Source: Deltaproteobacteria bacterium
GTDB taxonomy: Bacteria; Desulfobacterota; DSM-4660; Desulfatiglandales; B25-G16
Assembly (NCBI GenBank): GCA_003646875.1
Contig: QMLT01000041.1
Span: 1-10,432, forward strand
DNA length: 10,432 bases
Reading direction: 5' to 3'
Part shown: positions 1-6,577 of the stretch, in pieces
Position numbering within the stretch: the stretch's first letter is position 1
Layout: each line of letters begins with the position of its first letter
Program-made: the position numbers and the translations under genes
The notes under the pieces: generated by a model
Databases searched by the model: none
The model's input: the letters and a program-made list of their open reading frames with translations, nothing else
Told to the model about the DNA's origin: nothing

Positions 1-46
1 CTTGATATCCAAATTTCTCTTTTGAAATAACTTTATCCTCAACCCC

Positions 47-77
47 GCCTGTCCCAATATAATCTGGGTGGGCAGGC
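47..77 (-). terminator. Imperfect hairpin just after the murJ stop (weak terminator candidate)
   Basis: GCCTG (47-51) pairs with CAGGC (73-77) and CCCA (53-56) pairs with TGGG (69-72), with one bulged base and a 12-base loop. It begins directly after the murJ stop codon, where a terminator would sit. There is no T-run after it on the minus strand (the next bases read GGGGTTGAGG), so it does not look like a normal intrinsic terminator. It may be only an mRNA 3'-end structure. The rest of bases 1-46 holds nothing I recognise. Confidence 0.25.
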
Positions 78-1685
78 TCATTTGTGTCCATTTGTGTCCA
101 TTCGTGGCTGAATAGTTACCTTTTTCTTAGATAAATTTAATAGCTCTGCAATAGATGACAGCTCTTTGCTTCCTAAAACATATGCGGAGATAATATATAT
201 AACAAGCCCTGCGCATATTATTATCAAAATTCCTAAAGCGAGATTAAAAGTTTTTTGTTCCAAAATGCCACTAAAAACATTGAAGGCCAGAAGATAAATG
301 CAGATACCCATAATAAGAGAGGATATAAAAGACCTTACCATTGAGTGTATCACCACACTTCCTTCAATACCTCCCAGCCTCTTTTGCAGGAAAAAAATGA
401 GCATAAATAGTTGTAGGGCGGAAGCAAGGGAAAGGGCCAGGGCAAGCCCTCCATGCTTTAGGGGTCCCATTAAGGCAAGAGAAAAGACAATATTTGCAAT
501 CATAGCCACCACTGCCACTTTCACAGGGGTTCTGGTGTCTTGCAACGAGTAAAATGCTGACACAAACACCCGAAGGCCAGCAAATGCCCAAAGACCAACA
601 GAATAATAAAGGAGGGCAGTAGCAGTCATTGTTGTGGTAAATGAGGTAAAGGCGCCCCTTTGAAACAATAACGTAATGATTGGGCCTCTAAGAACAATTA
701 ATCCTGCCATTGCTGGTATAGCAATAAACATAGTAAGTCTCAGGGCATGAGAAAGCGTTTGTTTTAACCTATAAATATCCCCCTCTGCCGCCTCTCTTGA
801 AAGAGATGGCAAAACAGCCGTGCTGATTGCTATTGCAAAGACACCAAGGGGAAACTGGACGAGTCTATCAGCATAATAGAGGTATGAAACACTACCCTCT
901 CTAAGCAGAGATGCCAACAGTGTGCCAATTAGTTGATTTATCTGGTAAATAGCCGAACCAAAGATGGTCGGAAGCATTAACATACCAATCTTCTTTAATG
1001 CCGGATGTCTTACGTTCCATTTCGGCGCAAAAGACAGGCCCTTATTTATCAAGAAAGGTATCTGCAATGCCATCTGAATAACACCTCCCACGATTACACC
1101 AATAGCCAGGCCTACTGTTGGTGTTCTCATAAAGGGAACTATGAAAATAAGAGCGGCGATCATTGATAGATTTAAAAAGATAGGCGCTATGGCAGGGGCT
1201 GAAAAATGCTTAAGAGAGTTAAGGATACCCATAAAAAGGGCAAGCAGGCTAACCAGAAATATGTAAGGAAACATAATGCGGGTCAAAAGAACAGTAAGGT
1301 TATATTTGTCACCCATATACCCAAAGCCCGGGGCGATAACTTTTACAATTAACGGTGAAAGGATAATGCCAAGAATTGTAATAGCTGTTACAATACAAAC
1401 AAGAAAGGTTAAAACAATCCGTGCCAGTAAAAAGGCCTCTTCTTTGGATTTATTCTGTAAATATTCCGTGAAGACAGGGATAAAGGATACAGTGAGCGAA
1501 CCTTCTGCAAAGAGTCTCCTTAAAAGATTGGGAATCCGAAAGGCAACAAAAAATGCGTCTGCAGACATACCAGAGCCAAAGAAATTGGCAATGAGTATAT
1601 CTCTTGCCAATCCCAGAATCCTGCTCAGGAAGGTAAAAATACCAACTACCCCGGCTGCCCTTGTAACAAGATCATTTTCTCGCAT
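78..1685 (-). CDS. murJ: MurJ/MviN lipid II flippase
   Basis: This is a polytopic inner-membrane protein of the MurJ/MviN branch of the MOP superfamily, which moves the peptidoglycan precursor lipid II from the inner to the outer face of the cytoplasmic membrane. Hydrophobic segments run along almost the whole 535 residues, as expected for the family's 14 transmembrane helices. The N-terminal signature SRILGLARD (residues 21-29), SADAF with D43, and RIPNLLRRLFAEGS are clear; R22, R28, D43, R56 and E61 appear to match charged residues known to matter in the E. coli protein. I start at the ATG at 1685 because AAGG lies 6-7 bases upstream; an in-frame GTG at 1700 would add MSRFF but lacks a Shine-Dalgarno site. 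The last ten residues come from a repeat and are probably not ancestral. It is divergent from rpsT. Confidence 0.95.
   Translation of the reverse strand: MRENDLVTRAAGVVGIFTFLSRILGLARDILIANFFGSGMSADAFFVAFRIPNLLRRLFAEGSLTVSFIPVFTEYLQNKSKEEAFLLARIVLTFLVCIVTAITILGIILSPLIVKVIAPGFGYMGDKYNLTVLLTRIMFPYIFLVSLLALFMGILNSLKHFSAPAIAPIFLNLSMIAALIFIVPFMRTPTVGLAIGVIVGGVIQMALQIPFLINKGLSFAPKWNVRHPALKKIGMLMLPTIFGSAIYQINQLIGTLLASLLREGSVSYLYYADRLVQFPLGVFAIAISTAVLPSLSREAAEGDIYRLKQTLSHALRLTMFIAIPAMAGLIVLRGPIITLLFQRGAFTSFTTTMTATALLYYSVGLWAFAGLRVFVSAFYSLQDTRTPVKVAVVAMIANIVFSLALMGPLKHGGLALALSLASALQLFMLIFFLQKRLGGIEGSVVIHSMVRSFISSLIMGICIYLLAFNVFSGILEQKTFNLALGILIIICAGLVIYIISAYVLGSKELSSIAELLNLSKKKVTIQPRMDTNGHK
81..110. 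repeat. 10-bp direct repeat at the murJ 3' end
   Basis: TTTGTGTCCA occurs twice exactly in tandem (81-90 and 91-100). A diverged third unit, TTCGTGGCTG, follows at 101-110. Read on the minus strand this tract is the end of the murJ frame and encodes its last residues, QPRMDTNGHK. The last unit plus AAT (101-113) shares TTCGTGGCT and GAAT with 1810-1830 on the other side of murJ. Confidence 0.7.
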
Positions 1686-1736
1686 GAAAAACCTTGACAC
1701 AGTTTCAGGATTAGTTTAATGAATGTAGCCACCAAG

Positions 1737-1764
1737 ATTACAATTTACAATTTAAAATTAGCAA
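1737..1764 (-). promoter_or_regulatory. Candidate sigma70-type promoter for murJ
   Basis: On the minus strand TTGCTA (1764-1759) is followed after 16 bases by TGTAAT (1742-1737), matching TTGACA at 4 of 6 and TATAAT at 5 of 6 positions. Transcription would start near 1730, about 45 bases before the murJ ATG. The site lies inside an AT-rich 7-bp repeat, so a chance match is quite possible. Confidence 0.35.
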
Positions 1765-1803
1765 TTTAAAATTGATAATTGATAATTTTTCATTGATCAT
1801 TTA
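1741..1803. repeat. 7-bp periodic repeat between murJ and rpsT
   Basis: From 1741 the sequence divides into nine consecutive 7-base units: CAATTTA, CAATTTA, AAATTAG, CAATTTA, AAATTGA, TAATTGA, TAATTTT, TCATTGA, TCATTTA. Nearly all share the core AATT or CATT in the same register. The 12-mer CAATTTAAAATT occurs at 1748-1759 and 1762-1773, and again at 8990-9001 in the ribD-ribE junction. The tract covers the region where both divergent promoters should lie. Confidence 0.65.
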
Positions 1804-1807
1804 TTAC
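1779..1807 (+). promoter_or_regulatory. Candidate sigma70-type promoter for rpsT
   Basis: TTGATA (1779-1784), a 17-base spacer and TATTAC (1802-1807) give 5 of 6 and 4 of 6 matches to the -35 and -10 consensus. This would leave a leader of roughly 77 bases before the rpsT GTG. A second TTGATA lies 7 bases upstream because the region is a 7-bp repeat, which lowers confidence in any one choice. Confidence 0.35.
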
Positions 1808-1809
1808 CC

Positions 1810-1830
1810 TTCGTGGCTTAGCGGCTGAAT
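1810..1830. repeat. TTCGTGGCT...GGCTGAAT repeat copy upstream of rpsT
   Basis: The segment begins TTCGTGGCT, continues TAGCGGCT and ends GAAT. The sequence at 101-113 is TTCGTGGCT followed directly by GAAT, in the same orientation. The copy here looks like the same element with an added 8-base partial duplication (GTGGCT / GCGGCT). It would lie in the rpsT 5' leader. Confidence 0.45.
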
Positions 1831-1877
1831 GATTGCGTTTATTATTCATTTCTTTAAAAGGGTGTTTTCAGACTATC

Positions 1878-1883
1878 AGGAGG
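1878..1883 (+). promoter_or_regulatory. Strong Shine-Dalgarno site for rpsT
   Basis: AGGAGG ends 7 bases before the GTG at 1891. It is the best ribosome binding site in the window and fixes the GTG, rather than an internal ATG, as the S20 start. Confidence 0.85.
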
Positions 1884-1890
1884 CAAACAC

Positions 1891-2226
1891 GTGGCAAATC
1901 ATAAATCTGCTATCAAAAGAGATAGACAAAGCAAAGTGAAAAGATTAAGGAATGTGGGATACAAAACCATGGCTAAAAATGCAGTCAAAGAGCTAAGACT
2001 CGCCATAGCTAATAAAAAGATCGAAGATGCAAATCTATGCCTTAATAAGGCCATTTCCACACTCCAGAAGGTTCAATCCAAAGGCGCTCTGCACAAAAAT
2101 ACAGTAAGCAGAAAAATTTCCAGATTGACCCGTCAGGTAAATAAACTTGCTATTGTAAGCGCTGAGAAAAACAGAGAAGAAAAATTAGGTTCTCCAAAAC
2201 AAGATCCCCCCTCGAGCCAGACCTGA
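1891..2226 (+). CDS. rpsT: 30S ribosomal protein S20
   Basis: S20 binds 16S rRNA at the bottom of the 30S subunit and acts early in assembly. The start MANHKSAIKRDRQS and the later KGALHKNTVSRKISRLTRQVNKLA are typical of the family: very basic and built to form three long helices. The start is a GTG with a strong AGGAGG site. The S20 core ends at NKLA, about residue 87, which is the whole length of the E. coli protein. Here the frame continues for 24 more residues (AEKNREEKLG then a Pro/Ser-rich end), for 111 in all. That tail is encoded entirely in the 77 bases shared with the 3' end of holA on the other strand, so it may be a by-product of a lost stop codon. It is the only plus-strand gene here. 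Confidence 0.97.
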   Translation: MANHKSAIKRDRQSKVKRLRNVGYKTMAKNAVKELRLAIANKKIEDANLCLNKAISTLQKVQSKGALHKNTVSRKISRLTRQVNKLAIVSAEKNREEKLGSPKQDPPSSQT

Positions 2227-3190
2227 TCAAGCCATCAGCATCATATATATTGCGTAAGGCCTCTTCTAACTCTTCTTCCTGCCAGAATTTTTCCTGAGCC
2301 AAACATTTTTCGATCACAAAAGTGGGGAGAGGTTGTAATCCTTTTATCACTCCCATCTTCCCTCCTCCTTTCTTAAGGCCTGACTTGGCTTTCAAAATTA
2401 ACCTAATCTGTCTCGCCAACATTCCTAAAAGGCCTAATAATGTATTAGCATCCCGTCCTTGTGTTTCAAAAAGCTTGCCTAAAACAACTATCGCATGGTC
2501 AGTATCCCTTTTAGACACATAATCTACAAGGTCAAAAACTGTAAAAAGCCTGCTAAATGTAGTCAATTCCTTTATTTGTTCTACACCTATCCGGGAATGT
2601 GGATACCTCAGCGAAAGTTTAAATATCGCGCTAAAGAGGTCTCTTAAGCTGCTTCCAACTATTTGATAAATAAAAGATGATCCCTGGTTATCAATATCTA
2701 ACCCTAACTCCTTTGCCCTCTTTTGTAACCAGTTGTATGCCTGCCGTTCGGATAACTTTTTAAAATTTACTGCCCTGCCAAGTTTCTTAAACCCTTTGTA
2801 AAAAGCCCCTGTCAAATCTGTTTTGTTTGATATCCAAATAATGCAGGTAGAATCAACTGGATTGTCCATATAGGAAAGAAACTGTTGATATGCGTCTTTA
2901 GTAAAGTTCTCAGTTCCCCTCACTATAAGCAATCTGCGGGAAGACATAAAAGGGAGGATATGAGCCCTGTTGAGTATCTCCTGGGCAGTAACCTCACCAC
3001 CATAAAGTGTCTCTAAATTAAATGCCTTGACTTCGTCAGGTATAAAATCTTTTTTGATCTTATCAAGGGTTATCTCTAACCAGAAATCTTCAGGACCATA
3101 AAATAGATAAAAGGGTGCGAAAGCGCCATTCTGTAAAGAGGCCAGGAGATTCTCCGGAGTTAAATCTTGCATTAAAACGCTTCCATTCAT
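2150..3190 (-). CDS. holA: DNA polymerase III subunit delta
   Basis: HolA is the wrench subunit of the clamp loader: it binds the beta sliding clamp and opens it at the dimer interface. The 346 residues match the family length. The N-terminal degenerate AAA+ domain is recognisable from PFYLFYGPEDFWLE (residues 26-39), the SRRLLIVRG strand (84-92) and CIIWISNKTD (116-125). A helical middle domain follows, then the C-terminal collar domain with LLGLLGMLARQIRLILKAK (251-269), ending with the usual last helix after LIRSGSRGDL. No true P-loop is seen, as expected for delta. The ATG overlaps the leuS stop as ATGA, suggesting translational coupling. An internal ATG at 3172 has GGAAG 7 bases upstream and is a possible alternative start. 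The last 25 codons overlap rpsT on the opposite strand; they encode conserved-looking sequence, so the frame is real there. Confidence 0.93.
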   Translation of the reverse strand: MNGSVLMQDLTPENLLASLQNGAFAPFYLFYGPEDFWLEITLDKIKKDFIPDEVKAFNLETLYGGEVTAQEILNRAHILPFMSSRRLLIVRGTENFTKDAYQQFLSYMDNPVDSTCIIWISNKTDLTGAFYKGFKKLGRAVNFKKLSERQAYNWLQKRAKELGLDIDNQGSSFIYQIVGSSLRDLFSAIFKLSLRYPHSRIGVEQIKELTTFSRLFTVFDLVDYVSKRDTDHAIVVLGKLFETQGRDANTLLGLLGMLARQIRLILKAKSGLKKGGGKMGVIKGLQPLPTFVIEKCLAQEKFWQEEELEEALRNIYDADGLIRSGSRGDLVLENLIFLLCFSQRLQ

Positions 3191-5766
3191 ACCACTATAT
3201 TAACCAATCTTTTCTGAACAACGATTACCTTTTTTATTTCTTTGTCTCGTATAAAACGCTGAACCCGTTTGTCCTTAAGGGCCAAATCCTGAATCTCCTT
3301 TTCATTTAACGAAACGGGAATCTCTATTCTGCTCCGTAGCTTGCCATTTACCTGAATAACAATTAAGCAGGTTTCTTTCTTAATGGCCTCTTCTCGGTAG
3401 GTTGGCCATGAAACAATTGCCAGACTATCGCTATGACCGAGGGCCCTCCATAGCTCCTCTGTAATATGTGGCACGACAGGATGCAAGAGCATTACCATGG
3501 TATCCACTGCCTCTTTCAGAACAGAGGAGGCAAGCTCAGATATTTCCTCCCCATTACTGATAAACTGATGAACAGTATTAAAAAGTTCCATAACCGCACT
3601 GATGGCAGTATTAAAATGAAATCTATTCTCTATATCTTCTGTCACCTTTTTTATGGTCTGGTGTGTCTTCCGGTGAATATCTTGCAAATCAGGTGAAAGG
3701 GACTGAATTGCATCATAGTGTTGAGCATTGGAGAGGGTTTGCCTGTTTTCAAAAACCAGACGCCATACCCTATTGAGAAATCTCCAGGCGCCCTCTACAC
3801 CCTCATCGCTCCATTCGAGATCCCTCTCAGGGGGGGATGCAAATAAACAGAACATCCTCACTGTGTCGGCGCCGTATCGATCAACAAGTTTCTGTGGATC
3901 GATCACATTTTTGGTAGACTTGGACATCTTTACAGAGCCCCCGATCTGTGCCTCTTTGCCGCAATGAATACATCTGCCGTCCTTGACTTCTTCAGGAAAA
4001 AGATAGCCATGCTCCTGGCACTTGAAGGTCTCTTTACATACCATGCCCTGGGTCAATAGATTGGTAAAAGGTTCATCTATTTTTAGATACTCCATATCCC
4101 TGAGTACCTTTGTGTAGAACCGGGAATAAAGGAGATGTAGTATGGCATGCTCAATGCCGCCGATATATTGATCCACAGGCATCCAGTAGGCTACCTTTTC
4201 CTTATCAAAGATGCTATTCTCATATCTTGGAGATGCAAATCTGTCAAAATACCATGATGATTCAACAAAGGTATCCATGGTATCTGTCTCTCTTTTTGCT
4301 TTTTGGCCGCACTGCGGACATGTCGTTTCATAAAACGAAGCCTCATGTGGAAGCGGGGATTTTCCTCCTTCTTTGAGATCCAGATCAAGTGGGAGTAAAA
4401 CCGGTAGCTGATCCTCAGGCACAGGAACAGCGCCACACTGTGGACAGTAAATAATAGGTATAGGCGCCCCCCAATATCTCTGTCTGCTCACTCCCCAGTC
4501 TTTCAGACGATAATTTATTGTTTTATAGCCCATTCCCTTTGATTCCAGATACTCAATTATTGAGTCCAGGGCCTCCCTATTCGGCATCCCATTAAATGGA
4601 CCAGAATTTACTAAAACCCCTTCATCAACATATGCTTCGGTCATTTCCTCTTCATTCAAATCTGTATCCTCTGGTTTGATGACAACCCTGAGAGATAAAT
4701 TATACTTTTTGGCAAACTCAAAGTCTCTCTGATCATGGGTAGGGACTGCCATAATCGCCCCTGTTCCATACTCATATAGGACAAAATTGGCTACATAGAT
4801 AGGTATCTGCTCTCCTGTCGCAGGATTAAGACAATATCTTCCGGTAAATATCCCCTCTTTGGCCGTAAAATCAGCTGTCCTCATGAATGTGTCTACCTTG
4901 AGAATTCTTTCAATAAACTCTTTGACATCTTTTTCTTGAGGCATGCCTTTTATTAATTCCTTAATAAGAGGATGTTCTGGGGCAAAACAAAGAAAGGTTG
5001 CGCCAAAAATCGTATCCTGTCGGGTTGTAAAGACCTCAATAACACGGTCGAAATCCACTACAGGAAACCTTAAAATAGCTCCATGGCTTTCCCCTATCCA
5101 GTTTTTCTGCATGGTGAGCACCTTCTCTGGCCACCCTGGAAGCTTATCACAATAATCGAGTAATTCTTTTGTATAGTCTGTAATTTTCAGAAACCAGCTA
5201 TCCATCTCCTTTAAGGTAACCTCTTGATCAGGATGTCTCCAGCAGCATCCATCGACAACCTGTTCGTTGGCTAACACTGTCTTACAGAGTTCACACCAGT
5301 TAACATAGGTCTTTTTTTTATAAGCCAGGCCTTTTTTAAACATGTCCACAAAAACAAGTTGCTCCCAGCGATAATATTCAGGACGGCAGGTGGCCAGTTC
5401 CCGGCTCCAATCATAGCTGAAACCCATCCTCTTTAATTGAGACCTCATGTAGTCTATATTATCGTACGTCCATTTTGCCGGATGCGTGTTATTCTCAATA
5501 GCTGCATTTTCTGCGGGCATACCAAACGCATCCCAGCCCATTGGATGAAGCACATTAAATCCCCTCATCCGCTTATATCTGGCAACTACATCTCCGATAG
5601 CATAATTTCTGACATGCCCCATATGTATCTTGCCAGAGGGATACGGATACATTTCAAGCAAATAGTACTTTTTCTTATTCTTATCTTCAGTAACCGTAAA
5701 ATAATCGTTCTTTTCCCAGAATGACTGCCATTTACCCTCTATTTTTTGAGGATCATACTTTTTCAT
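3187..5766 (-). CDS. leuS: Leucyl-tRNA synthetase (class I)
   Basis: The enzyme charges tRNA(Leu) with leucine in the cytoplasm. At 859 residues it matches the bacterial LeuRS length. In order: the HIGH motif as HMGH (48-51, within YPYPSGKIHMGHVRNY), the CP1 editing domain with TTRQDT (247-252) and the acidic motif VPTHDQRDFEFAKKY (341-355), the motif RLKDWGVSRQRYWG (420-433), KMSKS (613-617), the anticodon-binding helices (about 650-790) and a C-terminal domain starting near CLIVIQVNGKLR. Two Cys clusters look like zinc sites: CPQCG at 441-445 with CPQCG at 483-487, and C577/C583 with CIHCG at 599-603. The ATG has GAAAGG 8 bases upstream. The gene overlaps holA by 4 bases and follows a 301-base gap after nusB. 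The leader shows no T-box. Confidence 0.98.
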   Translation of the reverse strand: MKKYDPQKIEGKWQSFWEKNDYFTVTEDKNKKKYYLLEMYPYPSGKIHMGHVRNYAIGDVVARYKRMRGFNVLHPMGWDAFGMPAENAAIENNTHPAKWTYDNIDYMRSQLKRMGFSYDWSRELATCRPEYYRWEQLVFVDMFKKGLAYKKKTYVNWCELCKTVLANEQVVDGCCWRHPDQEVTLKEMDSWFLKITDYTKELLDYCDKLPGWPEKVLTMQKNWIGESHGAILRFPVVDFDRVIEVFTTRQDTIFGATFLCFAPEHPLIKELIKGMPQEKDVKEFIERILKVDTFMRTADFTAKEGIFTGRYCLNPATGEQIPIYVANFVLYEYGTGAIMAVPTHDQRDFEFAKKYNLSLRVVIKPEDTDLNEEEMTEAYVDEGVLVNSGPFNGMPNREALDSIIEYLESKGMGYKTINYRLKDWGVSRQRYWGAPIPIIYCPQCGAVPVPEDQLPVLLPLDLDLKEGGKSPLPHEASFYETTCPQCGQKAKRETDTMDTFVESSWYFDRFASPRYENSIFDKEKVAYWMPVDQYIGGIEHAILHLLYSRFYTKVLRDMEYLKIDEPFTNLLTQGMVCKETFKCQEHGYLFPEEVKDGRCIHCGKEAQIGGSVKMSKSTKNVIDPQKLVDRYGADTVRMFCLFASPPERDLEWSDEGVEGAWRFLNRVWRLVFENRQTLSNAQHYDAIQSLSPDLQDIHRKTHQTIKKVTEDIENRFHFNTAISAVMELFNTVHQFISNGEEISELASSVLKEAVDTMVMLLHPVVPHITEELWRALGHSDSLAIVSWPTYREEAIKKETCLIVIQVNGKLRSRIEIPVSLNEKEIQDLALKDKRVQRFIRDKEIKKVIVVQKRLVNIVV

Positions 5767-5894
5767 TTACTTTGCCTTTCTACTGTTAATAATTGAGAAT
5801 AATCAGAGGCAGGAAGATTCAGATATGTCTTTAACTCCCTACTTAAAAATTGTAAATCAGAAAAATTTTTTTCATCAATGGTGAAAATAACCTT
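5763..5894 (-). pseudogene. Possible degraded gene remnant ending in an ATGA overlap with leuS
   Basis: A minus-strand frame stays open for 43 codons and stops with a TGA that overlaps the leuS ATG as ATGA, the same junction seen between leuS and holA. Its translation begins KVIFTIDEKN and includes DLQFLSRELKTYLNLPASDY, which looks like ordinary soluble protein. It has no ATG, GTG or TTG, and two stops lie just upstream in the same frame (one at 5897-5895). A run of seven A at 5872-5866 is a possible slip site: one base added there would join an upstream ATG at 5875 to this frame. I do not recognise a family. It could be a decayed operon gene or only chance open frame, and the leuS promoter candidate lies within it. 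Confidence 0.22.
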
Positions 5895-6067
5895 TCATGA
5901 AGGAGTTACAAAGATATCCTATAAGGGGAATTTAGCTTTAAACAGGAAGGCAACCACGGCCTGCATAGTTGATCCAAAAATCTGTGAGCCTTAAATCCAA
6001 TTTCATATTGAAGTTGCATATATTTAGTAATTTAGGGATTCCTTAATCAGCAATTGTTAGCCTGCGC
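5767..6067. other. 301-bp spacer between nusB and leuS
   Basis: This is the longest internal gap in the window. It holds the candidate leuS promoter and the possible gene remnant, both in its leuS-proximal half. The nusB-proximal half (about 5940-6067) shows no convincing gene, tRNA or T-box. Only weak pairing is seen near 5949-5963 (AGGC with GCCT), with no T-run after it, so I cannot point to a terminator for the rib-nusB transcript. Confidence 0.5.
5849..5878 (-). promoter_or_regulatory. Candidate sigma70-type promoter for leuS-holA
   Basis: On the minus strand TTGATG (5878-5873), an 18-base spacer and TACAAT (5854-5849) match the consensus at 4 of 6 and 5 of 6 positions. The spacer is mostly A7 then T5, which would bend. 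The start would fall near 5842, leaving a leader of about 75 bases before the leuS ATG. A separate promoter fits the long gap from nusB. Confidence 0.4.
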
Positions 6068-6511
6068 TTATTTTATTTCGCCTGGGCCTATGTTCTGGCT
6101 TGTTTTGCTTAGAGAAGTATAAATCGTATCCAGTATGCCGTTAATAAAGGCGCCTGATTCCTCTGTTCCAAATTTTTTTCCTAAATCCACCGCCTCATTA
6201 ATAGAAACCTTTGGCGGTATATCGCCCCTGTATAAAAGCTCATATACAGCTAATCGTAAAATAGAGCGGTCAACTCGCGCTATCCTTTCTAATCGCCAGT
6301 TCTGAGAAGTTTTAGATATCAACTTATCGAGCTCTTTGAGATGAACGCAAACCCCAAGGACAAGCTCCTTTGAAAAAATCTCAATATCTTTAGATACACC
6401 AAAGTTATTGCAGATTAAATCAAAGGCTTGAGCAGGATCATCTTTTCTTGAAAACTCAAGATGAAAAAGAACCTTTATCGCCAGCTCCCTCGAGCGCCTT
6501 CTTTTTCCCAT
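6068..6511 (-). CDS. nusB: Transcription antitermination factor NusB
   Basis: NusB pairs with S10 (NusE) to bind BoxA RNA, and supports antitermination on rRNA operons. The 147 residues match the all-helical NusB family. Visible hallmarks are the basic N-terminus GKRRRSRELAIKVLFHLEF (2-20), the stretch RLERIARVDRSILRLAVYEL (73-92) and the C-terminal signature INEAVDLGKKFGTEESGAFINGILD (split here by reading: INEAVDL 104-110, GKKFGT 111-116, FINGILD 122-128). Start at the ATG at 6511; there is no obvious Shine-Dalgarno site, and a small hairpin ends 9 bases upstream. It follows ribH by 66 bases on the same strand. The ribH-nusB pairing is widespread in bacteria and supports both assignments. 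Confidence 0.96.
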   Translation of the reverse strand: MGKRRRSRELAIKVLFHLEFSRKDDPAQAFDLICNNFGVSKDIEIFSKELVLGVCVHLKELDKLISKTSQNWRLERIARVDRSILRLAVYELLYRGDIPPKVSINEAVDLGKKFGTEESGAFINGILDTIYTSLSKTSQNIGPGEIK

Positions 6512-6520
6512 GTTATAAAC

Positions 6521-6537
6521 TTAGGGCTTTGCCCCAA
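6521..6537 (-). other. Small hairpin just upstream of nusB
   Basis: As RNA from the minus strand, UUGGGGC pairs with GCCCUAA through seven pairs (one G-U) around an AAA loop. It ends 9 bases before the nusB ATG, in the place a ribosome binding site would occupy, and no Shine-Dalgarno sequence is visible there. It could affect nusB translation. It lacks a T-run, so it is not a typical terminator. Confidence 0.35.
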
Positions 6538-6577
6538 TGGAATACTGGAGTAATAGATAACTGGATTGATGGATAAC
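6538..6577. repeat. 8-bp tandem repeat, five units, between ribH and nusB
   Basis: The 40 bases divide exactly into TGGAATAC, TGGAGTAA, TAGATAAC, TGGATTGA and TGGATAAC, consensus TGGATAAC. The array starts directly after the nusB-proximal hairpin and ends on the base next to the ribH stop codon, so it and the hairpin make up nearly the whole intergenic region. Confidence 0.7.

Noticed and set aside
364..1719. Long plus-strand frames antisense to murJ and similar frames antisense to leuS and the rib genes
   Set aside because: They lie wholly within well-supported genes on the other strand and their translations show no domain or protein-like pattern.
1741..1803. CRISPR-like array
   Set aside because: The units are 7-10 bases and directly adjacent, without spacers of constant length, and there are no cas genes.
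2..2839. 13-mer TTGATATCCAAAT at 2-14 and again at 2827-2839
   Set aside because: One match of this length is expected by chance in 10 kb, and the second copy lies within holA coding sequence.
5862..5900. Plus-strand mini ORF starting at the ATG at 5898 and other short frames in the nusB-leuS gap
   Set aside because: About a dozen codons, no conserved features and no promoter; chance frames.
5767..6067. T-box leader regulating leuS
   Set aside because: No sequence like the conserved T-box core (AGGGTGGNACCGCG) and no terminator/antiterminator pair is visible on the minus strand.
6068..6511. SKTSQN occurs twice in NusB (residues 66-71 and 135-140)
   Set aside because: The codons differ between the two copies, so this is not a DNA duplication; likely coincidence.
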